DNA of 13,404 nucleotides, taken from Bradyrhizobium sp. Its GTDB lineage: Bacteria > Pseudomonadota > Alphaproteobacteria > Rhizobiales > Xanthobacteraceae. The stretch lies in contig JACDAG010000918.1 of the NCBI GenBank assembly GCA_013695565.1, positions 1 through 13,404 on the forward strand, in the 5' to 3' direction. Positions within the stretch are counted from its first letter, which is position 1, and the number at the start of each line of letters is the position of its first letter. The notes under the pieces were generated by a model, which was not told the origin of the DNA, did no database searches, and saw nothing but the letters and a program-made list of their open reading frames with translations. The position numbers and the translations under genes are program-made. Positions 1 through 5,413 of this stretch are shown here, piece after piece.

Positions 1-240
1 GCTTGAAGCGCCGATGCCCTCGACCGTCGTCACCGTCTTGTCCGCCGCGGCGCGCGCCGGCATCAGGCAGCTCGCCACCGGCGCGCCATTCACCAGCACG
101 GTGCAGGCACCGCATACGCCGGCGCCGCAGACGAGCTTGGTGCCGGTCAGTCCGAGATCGGTCCTGACCACATCGATCAGCATGGCATCGAGGTCGTCGG
201 GCAGGGGCGCGACGCGGCCGTTGATCGTCATCGTACTCAT
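1..240 (-). CDS. [2Fe-2S] small subunit of a molybdenum hydroxylase (xanthine/aldehyde dehydrogenase, CoxS/IorA type), 3' part outside window
   Basis: The first 80 residues are visible, reading leftward from ATG 240-238 and leaving the window in frame without a stop. Cysteines 38, 43, 46 and 58 form the plant-ferredoxin pattern C-x4-C-x2-C-x11-C (CGAGVCGAC core). This pattern is characteristic of small iron-sulfur subunits of molybdopterin hydroxylases, which pass electrons from the Mo centre of a large partner subunit. Family members are usually about 150-170 residues, so roughly half is missing, including the expected second, all-alpha [2Fe-2S] domain. The start codon overlaps the stop of the upstream TetR gene (ATGA), which implies translational coupling in one operon. 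The large catalytic subunit would be expected to the left of the window. The substrate cannot be told. A second in-frame ATG lies three codons inside. Confidence 0.88.
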   Translation of the reverse strand, partial: MSTMTINGRVAPLPDDLDAMLIDVVRTDLGLTGTKLVCGAGVCGACTVLVNGAPVASCLMPARAAADKTVTTVEGIGASS

Positions 241-905
241 CTGCGATCTCCTGATTTGCGGGCGGTTTTGCTTGCGACAGGTTTTCTTGCGACAGGTTTT
301 CCTGGACTTGGCTTCGGCGACGGGCTCACGGCGCCGGCAACCAGCGTGCGCACCATGATGCCGAAATCCCGGAGGAAGGCGTCGGCCGGCTGCATCGAGG
401 GATAGGCCGATTTGGTGCCATTGAACGCCATCTCGACGCATCGCGCGAAGTCGGGCGCGGTCATGTCCTTCAGCACGAGGCGCTGCTTGCGACAGACGCG
501 TTCGATCGTCGACGTCAGCTGCGCGGCATAATGCGCGGCATATTTCTGGTAGATGTCGCGGGCCTGCAGCAGATGTTCGGAGAACAGCTCTTCGATATGC
601 GGCGAGCCTTCGAGCGGGGCGATCAGCTGCCCGATCCGCGCGGTGATCTCGGCGATCAATATGTCGGCGAGACTGCCGCTGGCCTTTTCCATGGCCTCGC
701 CCGCCGCGATCTCGGCGGCCAGCGCATTCTCATGCAGCCGCTCGATCACGGCGCGGAAAAGTTCTTCCTTGGATTTGAAGTGATGGTAGAGCGCCTGCCG
801 CGTCAGGCCGGCGGCTTCCGCTGCCTGTTCGATCGACGAACGCCGAAAGCCCTGCCGGCGAAACACCAGCATGGCCGCGTCGAGAATGCGATCCCGGGGT
901 TTCAT
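237..905 (-). CDS. TetR/AcrR-family transcriptional regulator
   Basis: A 222-residue protein counted from ATG 905-903. The N-terminal 50 residues are a TetR DNA-binding domain: a helix around RDRILDAAMLVFRRQGF, then IEQAAEAAGLTRQALYHHF, ending in the usual FKSKEELF. The rest is an all-helical ligand/dimer domain I cannot assign to a ligand class. The last 25-30 residues are a Lys/Arg/Pro/Ser-rich tail not needed for the fold, and it contains a 15-bp tandem duplication. An upstream TTG (926) is in frame, but ATG 905 is the natural start because the homologous region begins there. No Shine-Dalgarno precedes either start. The gene overlaps the [2Fe-2S] subunit gene by 4 nt, so the regulator probably controls its own operon with the molybdenum hydroxylase. 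An inverted repeat covers its promoter. Confidence 0.9.
   Translation of the reverse strand: MKPRDRILDAAMLVFRRQGFRRSSIEQAAEAAGLTRQALYHHFKSKEELFRAVIERLHENALAAEIAAGEAMEKASGSLADILIAEITARIGQLIAPLEGSPHIEELFSEHLLQARDIYQKYAAHYAAQLTSTIERVCRKQRLVLKDMTAPDFARCVEMAFNGTKSAYPSMQPADAFLRDFGIMVRTLVAGAVSPSPKPSPGKPVARKPVASKTARKSGDRR
271..300. repeat. 15-bp perfect tandem duplication inside the TetR gene
   Basis: The unit cttgcgacaggtttt occurs at 271-285 and again directly at 286-300. On the minus strand it encodes the repeated pentapeptide in KPVAR-KPVAS within the basic C-terminal tail of the TetR protein. The length is a multiple of three, so the frame is kept. This is consistent with recent slippage or duplication in an unconstrained tail. 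Confidence 0.9.
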
Positions 906-942
906 TTGACGATTTTGACAAAACAAGATGAAATGTCAAATG
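903..942 (-). promoter_or_regulatory. Promoter and candidate operator of the first TetR gene
   Basis: Two nested inverted repeats share a right arm. catttgac (903-910) pairs with gtcaaatg (935-942), and tttgaca (914-920) pairs with tgtcaaa (934-940). On the minus strand TTGACA (939-934) is a perfect -35 box. After 16 nt comes CAAAAT (917-912), a 4/6 match to -10. The predicted transcription start falls at about 905, the A of the ATG, so the mRNA may be leaderless. The repeats cover the whole promoter, as expected for autorepression by a TetR dimer. The site is inferred from sequence only. Confidence 0.5.
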
Positions 943-1039
943 ACGGATTTGTGTGGAGGGAGCGAAACCCCACGGCCCATCGGATTGGTGCAGATCGCGG
1001 CGATTAAAGAAGTTCGGGAATTCAGGCGATTAGCCCGGA

Positions 1040-1525
1040 TCAGCGCCGTCCGAAAATTCCACCAACCACGCCGCCCACCACACCACCGATCACGCCAACC
1101 GGACCGCCACCACCATGGCCGCGACGCCGGGCCCGACGTTCGGATTTGTCATGGCCGCGGATGCTGGCGTTCGCCGTCGAGACAGACTCGGTGAGAAGTG
1201 CCTGATGCTGCAGCGTATTGAGGAAACCGGTCTGGGGATAGTCACGGGCCGCCTGCCAGCGGCTGATGACCGCGCGGGTCGACGCGTCGAACTTTCCGTT
1301 GGCCCTGGTGTCGAAGCCGAGCTTGGTCAGCCGGCGCTGCACGTCGCGGCGCTTGCGTTTGTCGAGGCCGATCTGATCTTCGGTTGCCTGCGTTGCTTCG
1401 TCGGTAAGGATCACGGGATCAGTGGATGCCGACAGGTCACGGGTGTCGGTGCTCGGGCCGGCATTGGCAGCATCTGCGCCGACGAGAACTCCCAGGACCG
1501 ATAATACGAGGATCAAGCGACGCAT
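1040..1525 (-). CDS. Exported peptidoglycan-binding-domain-like protein with GxxG-tetrad C-terminus
   Basis: A 161-residue protein. The start is ATG 1525, preceded by a strong AGGGGGAA Shine-Dalgarno about six bases upstream; an in-frame TTG at 1531 is inside that spacing and is rejected. Residues 1-22 are a signal peptide (MRR, hydrophobic core, ANA|G cleavage site). Residues about 54-112 resemble a PG_binding_1 fold: RRDVQRRLTKLGF, then GKFDASTRAVISRWQ, the usual repeat that grips cell-wall peptide. A basic stretch (KSERRARRRGH) leads to a tail of four consecutive GxxG tetrads (144-159), ending in two arginines. It probably acts in the periplasm or envelope as a wall-associated accessory protein. 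No catalytic domain is present. The neighbours are also monocistronic-looking minus-strand genes, and the context gives no function. Confidence 0.8.
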   Translation of the reverse strand: MRRLILVLSVLGVLVGADAANAGPSTDTRDLSASTDPVILTDEATQATEDQIGLDKRKRRDVQRRLTKLGFDTRANGKFDASTRAVISRWQAARDYPQTGFLNTLQHQALLTESVSTANASIRGHDKSERRARRRGHGGGGPVGVIGGVVGGVVGGIFGRR

Positions 1526-1631
1526 GGGCAATTCCCCCTGATCTCGGTCTTTCGATGATTTTGCGCTTTGAGAAGCTGTGTCGGCTCGTCCGGCGGCTTT
1601 AATTCAAAGGTCAACTTCGGGTTCGCTGGGC

Positions 1632-1656
1632 AACTGTTGGCCGGACCGCTTGTTCC
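1632..1656 (-). promoter_or_regulatory. Weak candidate EcfG-type promoter upstream of the exported protein
   Basis: On the minus strand GGAAC (1656-1652) is followed after 16 nt by AGTT (1635-1632). The alphaproteobacterial general-stress sigma factor EcfG recognises GGAAC-N16/17-CGTT, so this is 5/5 plus 3/4. It would give a leader of about 100 nt before ATG 1525. The rest of the 217-nt gap (1526-1742) shows no other clear signal. Chance occurrence is quite possible. Confidence 0.2.
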
Positions 1657-1742
1657 ATTGCGCGCGCCGATTATTACGCCGCATTGCACGCAACGATGGC
1701 AGTCGTCGCGGTGCGGGGCGCGAGCAGGCGCTGCCTTGCGCG

Positions 1743-1997
1743 TTAAACGAACTTGATCCCGATCAGGTCGCCCTTCGTCCAGGCGACCTTGCAGGCCTTG
1801 CCGGGGGACGTGCGGTCGAATTTCAGGTGAAAGTGCGGTTTGACGAATTGGGCGTCTTCGACCCGGAGCCGCGCGCCGCCTTCCGAGATGTCGATGACGG
1901 TGCATTGCCGCGCGGCGAAACTGCCGTCGATGGTCATCCAGGCCGGCTGGTTGGTTCGTCGGCGAGATGGGCGGGACTTCCGTCCGAAAATTGCCAT
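1743..1997 (-). CDS. Small stand-alone PilZ-domain protein
   Basis: An 84-residue protein. The start is ATG 1997, because GGAGGAA lies 6-7 nt upstream; an in-frame GTG at 2072 would add 25 unlikely residues. Almost the whole protein is one PilZ domain. An arginine cluster (RPSRRR) near residue 10 and DISEGGA about 30 residues later match the RxxxR...(D/N)xSxxG signature that binds cyclic di-GMP. The remainder is a beta-rich segment ending in KGDLIGIKFV. PilZ proteins of this size act as c-di-GMP-responsive adaptors in motility, polysaccharide production or adhesion. The partner cannot be read from this context. No operon partner is close: the next minus-strand start upstream is the response regulator about 375 nt away, with a plus-strand gene between. 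Confidence 0.85.
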   Translation of the reverse strand: MAIFGRKSRPSRRRTNQPAWMTIDGSFAARQCTVIDISEGGARLRVEDAQFVKPHFHLKFDRTSPGKACKVAWTKGDLIGIKFV

Positions 1998-2145
1998 GGC
2001 GAATTCCTCCCGCCGATTCAACGCGACGAGGGGATCGTTGGTTGCGGATGCGGACAATTTGAACGAAAGCACGGCGTGCAGACGCGTGTTGGCCCGTCAT
2101 TGTCATCGGGTTTGGATTCGTGGCCGCCGACAAGCAACCGGTTCT

Positions 2146-2170
2146 GGAACAAAATTGCCTTTCATGCCTT
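2146..2170 (+). promoter_or_regulatory. Candidate EcfG (general stress) promoter
   Basis: GGAAC (2146-2150) is followed after 16 nt by CCTT (2167-2170). The EcfG consensus is GGAAC-N16/17-CGTT, so the match is 5/5 and 3/4. Transcription would begin near 2177, about 20 nt before the ATG of the 56-residue gene, a sensible leader. The element is known for alphaproteobacterial stress genes; its use here is inferred. Confidence 0.4.
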
Positions 2171-2198
2171 GTGATGAAGCTTCAGCAGGGTGGGGACA

Positions 2199-2369
2199 AT
2201 GAAGGCAATCGACCGCGTCATGGCAGCCTATAGCCGAACCCATCAATTGACCGAGGAGCAGGCGAGGCAGGTCCGGCAGGAACTTTCTATCTTTATCGAG
2301 GAATTGCTCGCGGGAAAGAACCTGAACAACCGCAACTGGCCCGTGAAGCCCGAGCAGGCCAAGCCCTGA
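2199..2369 (+). CDS. Small conserved-looking hypothetical protein, 56 aa
   Basis: The open frame runs from ATG 2199 to TGA 2367-2369, with AGGGTGGGG ending 3-4 nt before the start as ribosome-binding site. The product is a soluble, mostly helical, charged 56-residue protein. Its central segment (LTEEQARQVRQELSIFIEELL) looks like an amphipathic helix pair, and its tail is short and polar (NWPVKPEQAKP). There is no signal peptide, membrane segment or cysteine. It resembles small hypothetical proteins I recall from Bradyrhizobium, but I assign no function, and it lacks the NepR anti-sigma motif. It ends 2 nt from the convergent response regulator stop. It may be induced by general stress if the EcfG-like promoter upstream is real. 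Its strong ribosome-binding site and coding-like composition support it despite its length. Confidence 0.7.
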   Translation: MKAIDRVMAAYSRTHQLTEEQARQVRQELSIFIEELLAGKNLNNRNWPVKPEQAKP

Positions 2370-2371
2370 TC

Positions 2372-2752
2372 TCAGTCTGCGATCATATTCCGCAATTCGC
2401 CGATCAGCTTCTCCGCCTCGAACGGCTTGCCGAAGAATCGGCTGTGCGACGGCAATTCGTTCTGGTCCAGTTGTACATTGCCTGACACCACCACGATCTT
2501 GATCGGCGGCCACCGGTTGCGGACCGCGTGGGCGAGTTTCAGGCCATCCATCGATCCCGGCATGTTCACGTCGGTGAGCAGCAGGACGATGTCAGAGCGG
2601 TTTTCCAGGATCGCAATGGCCTCGTCGGCATTCTTCGCCTCGATCGCGGTAAATCCGGCTTCCTCGACGATATCCAGCGCATGAAGGCGAAGGATAGCAT
2701 CGTCCTCGACAACGAGAACGGCGAAAGGCCGTCCAGCTTCTGAAAAAGTCAT
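2372..2752 (-). CDS. Single-domain response regulator (receiver only)
   Basis: A 126-residue CheY-like receiver with no output domain. Acidic pocket E16-D17-D18, phospho-acceptor D61 (LLLTDVNMPG), S90 (VVVSGN) and K109-P110 (FFGKPF) are all in place, so it should be phosphorylatable. It starts 6 nt after the stop of the HWE histidine kinase gene on the same strand, so the two are almost surely co-transcribed. The receiver is then the likely phosphate target, passing the signal on by protein contact or serving as a phosphate sink. Receivers of this subclass commonly accompany HWE/HisKA_2 kinases in rhizobia. Confidence 0.92.
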   Translation of the reverse strand: MTFSEAGRPFAVLVVEDDAILRLHALDIVEEAGFTAIEAKNADEAIAILENRSDIVLLLTDVNMPGSMDGLKLAHAVRNRWPPIKIVVVSGNVQLDQNELPSHSRFFGKPFEAEKLIGELRNMIAD

Positions 2753-2758
2753 GCGCGA

Positions 2759-4147
2759 CTATTTCTGTTGTTCTGCGGCTTCAGCCAGATCGCCTAGTCT
2801 GGTCTCGAAGCTGCAGACGACGCCCTCGGGCAGGTACTCGACTTTGACTGACGTGCCGAAGTCGGATGACAAGGTGCTTTCGATGAGGCGAGAGCCGAAG
2901 CCGCGGCGTGACGGCGCCGAGACCGTGGGGCCGCCGCGTTCGCGCCAGTCGAAACGAAGTGTCCGCTCCGGTTCCGATGTTGTATAATCCCAGCTCACAT
3001 CAATCGTTCCCGAGGGTACGGACAAGGCGCCATACTTGGTCGCGTTGGTGGCAAGCTCGTGCAGGGCGAGCGACAGCGAGAGCGCCTGTTTGGCCGTGAG
3101 GTCGACAGGCGGTCCATTGATGTGAATGCGCCCCTCGTCGGTTCGATAGGGCGCTAAAGCGCCGTCGACCACAATCGCCATGGGCGCGCTGGTCCAGCTC
3201 GACGCCACCAGCACGTCATGCGCCTGATTGAGGGCGCGAAGGCGGGCGTCGAATATGGTTCGTGCGTCTTCCTTGGTCGCGGCCGTCCGAAACGTCTGGT
3301 TTGCGATCGCGCTTACCATCGCCATCGTATTCCTCATGCGATGTTCGAGTTCACGGGCCAGAAGCTGCTGCTGCGCCTCGGCAGCCTTGCGGTCGTCGAT
3401 ATCGGTGTTGGTCCCGATCCAGCGCGTGATTGCGCCGGTAGCGTCCTTGAACGGCAATGCGCGGGCGATATGCCAGCGCCAGGCGCCATCATGTTGTTGC
3501 AGGCGAAACTCGGCCTGATACTGCTTGCCAGCTTCGCGGGCCTTGGCCCAGCTTTCTGCTGCAGCCCCGATGTCGTCGGCATGGACCATTCGCGCCCATC
3601 CCGAGCCGGCCAGTTCTGCGAATGTGAGACCGCTGTAGGAAAAGACCTGGTCGTTGAACCAGTCGAGCTCGCCGTCCGGTGTCGCCGCCCACACCTGGTT
3701 CGGCATCGCCTGCGCGTATGTCTTGAAGCGCGTCTCGCTCTCCCGCACCGCCAGTTCGGCGCGCCGCGATTCCGTGATGTCGCGTGAGACCGAAAGCAGT
3801 CGGTCCGGCTTGCCTTCGGCGTCGCGGATCAGCGTAACGGTGACGTCCCACCATTTCGGTGTGCCGGCCATCGTCGTCGCGAAACCCTGGAAGTGACCGC
3901 TCTTGCCTTCGAGCGCTGCGGCAACCGCCGCCTTGGCGTCGATATTGCCCTTGTCCTGCCAGAAATCCGGCCACGGGCAACCCTTGATGGCGCCGAAATC
4001 GCTAACCTCCATGATCCGCTGGCCGCCCTCGGTCATGTAGATCAGGTTGCCGTCGAGATCGAGAATCTTGATGCAGTCGCCCGAGGAGGCGAGCAGGGCG
4101 CGCAGCAATGAATTGGGGTCGGAAACGGGAGCGGATGATCGATCCAT
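2759..4147 (-). CDS. PAS-PAS HWE-family sensor histidine kinase
   Basis: A 462-residue soluble kinase with no membrane segments, so it senses a cytoplasmic cue. PAS 1 covers about residues 12-127 and ends in the PAC motif SVSRDITESRRAE. PAS 2 covers about 140-255 (PAS_3 style: PNQVWAATPDGELDWFN, ending IGTNTDIDDRKAAE). The phospho-acceptor is H269 in ARELEHRMRN. The HWE ATPase follows: N-box HELATNATKYGAL (363-375), WRE at 401-403 and RRGFGSRLIE (414-423). H363 and W401-x-E403 are the residues that name the family. ATG 4147 is the start; no strong Shine-Dalgarno is visible. The gene lies just upstream of a single-domain receiver, its probable partner. HWE kinases often feed light, redox or general-stress pathways, but the ligand is unknown. 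No phytochrome or LOV cysteine motif is visible in either PAS. Confidence 0.93.
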   Translation of the reverse strand: MDRSSAPVSDPNSLLRALLASSGDCIKILDLDGNLIYMTEGGQRIMEVSDFGAIKGCPWPDFWQDKGNIDAKAAVAAALEGKSGHFQGFATTMAGTPKWWDVTVTLIRDAEGKPDRLLSVSRDITESRRAELAVRESETRFKTYAQAMPNQVWAATPDGELDWFNDQVFSYSGLTFAELAGSGWARMVHADDIGAAAESWAKAREAGKQYQAEFRLQQHDGAWRWHIARALPFKDATGAITRWIGTNTDIDDRKAAEAQQQLLARELEHRMRNTMAMVSAIANQTFRTAATKEDARTIFDARLRALNQAHDVLVASSWTSAPMAIVVDGALAPYRTDEGRIHINGPPVDLTAKQALSLSLALHELATNATKYGALSVPSGTIDVSWDYTTSEPERTLRFDWRERGGPTVSAPSRRGFGSRLIESTLSSDFGTSVKVEYLPEGVVCSFETRLGDLAEAAEQQK

Positions 4148-4403
4148 TGAAAACCTGATGATGGGCAGCCCTCACCGGCAAGCGTGGACCATCGCTACTC
4201 TACCGGAGAGATGACGCCTGTGCGCCCAAATAGTTTCATGGGTAAAGGGTCTTTCGCGGAAAATTAGCCGGTTTTGTCCCCCGGGTTGCCCGACGGGCAA
4301 ATCAATTCTGATTACGGAAATGATGCCCTCTGATCGGAGAGGGCGAGAAAATTTCTGGTAAAACTCGGGCGCATCGCGTCGCGAGATTGCGAAACTGCAT
4401 CTG
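4148..4403. other. Intergenic leader region of the histidine kinase
   Basis: This stretch lies upstream of the kinase gene and holds the inverted repeat at 4286-4300. I could not pick a convincing sigma-70 or EcfG promoter. A 14-codon open frame on the minus strand (4239-4195) lacks a ribosome-binding site and is not called. The kinase promoter must lie here or within the adjacent repeat. Confidence 0.4.
4286..4300. repeat. 7-bp perfect inverted repeat, likely part of a rhizobial intergenic repeat
   Basis: ttgcccg (4286-4292) and cgggcaa (4294-4300) pair perfectly around one base. The neighbourhood (a C/G-rich run, then cgggcaaatca) recalls a sequence I have met repeatedly between Bradyrhizobium genes; this is memory, not a search. 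It could also be a small operator for the kinase operon. Confidence 0.45.
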
Positions 4404-4549
4404 CCGTCATTGTCTGCAACAAACGCGGAGCGTTTGTGCATGAGAGCGCAGCGAAGCAATCCATCGTGCCACACAAAGAAAGAATGGATTGCTTCGCGGA
4501 GCCTGTCATCGGGCGCGCATTCGCGCGACCCGTTGGCTCGCAATGACGG
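4404..4549. repeat. Composite palindromic intergenic repeat with three internal hairpins
   Basis: The outer arms are ccgtcattg (4404-4412) and caatgacgg (4541-4549). Inside, gcgaagcaatccat (4451-4464) pairs perfectly over 14 bp with 4484-4497, around a 19-nt loop. The left arm holds an extra hairpin, acaaacgc/gcgtttgt (4419-4426/4430-4437, loop gga). The right arm holds a GC-rich hairpin (about 4511-4531). Elements built from gaagcaatcca and its complement, bordered by cgtcattg/caatgacg, are familiar from Bradyrhizobium-group genomes. The repeat lies just past the stop of the second TetR gene, so it may also end or protect that transcript. Confidence 0.75.
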
Positions 4550-4583
4550 TTTCAAACGCGTGCCAACATTACGAATGATAGCA

Positions 4584-5225
4584 TCACACCACCTTCGCCC
4601 GGTACGCCGCCAGAAACATCCGCGTCGCGCTGTCGACGACTTCGCCGATGCGCTCGGCCGAGGGCGCGGGGGCGGCCTGGAACACGAAGGGCAGGAACAG
4701 CGACGCCTTGCACACCTCCATGAACTGCGACGCCGCGAGGCGGCAGTCGTCGATCGCGAGATCATCGGGCGCGACATGGGCTTGCAGATAGTCGGCGAGG
4801 CGGTTGATGGTTTTCTCCAGCACGTTTTCATAGAAGCGGCGGCCGACGTCGGGCATCCGCTCGGCAATCGCCATCACGGTGCGGATCGACGAGCCGCCGC
4901 CGGGCCGGCACAGCAGCATGATGTAGGCCCGCCCGAAATCCCGCAGCGTGGTCTCGGGATCGCGCGCGGGATCGAAATTGAACGCCACCTTGCCCTGCTC
5001 GATCGAGTCTTCCTCGACGATGGCTTCGAACAACCGGTTCTTGTCGGCGAAGTAGACGTAAAGCGTGCCCTTGGAAACGCCAGCGGAGCGCGCGATCTCG
5101 TTCATGCTGGCGCCGTCAAAGCCCAGATCCATGAACACCTTGCGGGCGCCGCCCAGAATCTGGCGGCGCTTCGAGGAATCCTCGTCGGCGACGACGTGAA
5201 GCGGGTTCGATGTGCCTGCAACCAT
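4584..5225 (-). CDS. TetR/AcrR-family repressor of the divergent EmrAB-type pump
   Basis: A 213-residue protein from ATG 5225. Residues about 19-70 are the DNA-binding domain (KRRQILGGARKVFMDLGF, then MNEIARSAGVSKGTLYVYF, then FADKNRLFEAIV). The C-terminal part (RTVMAIAERMPDVGRRFYENV..., SLFLPFVFQAAP) resembles the AefR/AcrR-like C-terminal fold of efflux repressors. The gene is divergent from the EmrA-type gene. The shared 188-nt gap holds a near-perfect palindrome over promoter boxes on both strands, which fits a regulator that represses both itself and the pump until an inducer binds. Its ligand cannot be told. The weak Shine-Dalgarno-like GAGAAG is a few bases further from the start than usual. 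Confidence 0.92.
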   Translation of the reverse strand: MVAGTSNPLHVVADEDSSKRRQILGGARKVFMDLGFDGASMNEIARSAGVSKGTLYVYFADKNRLFEAIVEEDSIEQGKVAFNFDPARDPETTLRDFGRAYIMLLCRPGGGSSIRTVMAIAERMPDVGRRFYENVLEKTINRLADYLQAHVAPDDLAIDDCRLAASQFMEVCKASLFLPFVFQAAPAPSAERIGEVVDSATRMFLAAYRAKVV

Positions 5226-5309
5226 TGGTTTATCTTCTCGGGAAAGAATTCAGCCGCATACGCTCGGGAAGGGTTTCTCGCTCTATGGTCCGCTTCACGT
5301 AAATGTATA

Positions 5310-5330
5310 TTGACCGAACGGTTCGGTCAA
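5310..5330. promoter_or_regulatory. TetR operator with divergent promoters
   Basis: ttgaccgaac (5310-5319) and gttcggtcaa (5321-5330) form a perfect 10-bp inverted repeat around one base. This size and symmetry are typical of TetR-family operators. Each arm starts with TTGACC, a good -35 box. On the plus strand a weak -10 (CTAATT, 5333-5338) follows after 17 nt. On the minus strand TACATT (5307-5302) follows after 17 nt. A bound repressor would block both the pump and its own gene. The assignment to the neighbouring regulator is inferred from position. Confidence 0.85.
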
Positions 5331-5413
5331 TGCTAATTGTAGAAAACGACGGTGCCGCTCGTGGCCGGTTTTGGCGCGTGCGCGTATCGCAGTTCGTGAT
5401 GAGGAGGCCTTGT

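Noticed and set aside
1031..1040. tagcccggat resembling the REP 5' part
   Set aside because: The second stem arm is absent and the match stops after ten bases at the stop codon of the exported protein.
2199..2369. NepR anti-sigma factor
   Set aside because: Size fits but the conserved NepR core residues are not visible.
4195..4239. 14-codon minus-strand frame upstream of the kinase
   Set aside because: No ribosome-binding site and too short to support.
5303..5413. Upstream ATGs extending the EmrA-type protein by 5 or 37 residues
   Set aside because: They lie in the operator or in the Shine-Dalgarno itself; ATG 5414 has a well-spaced GAGGAGG.
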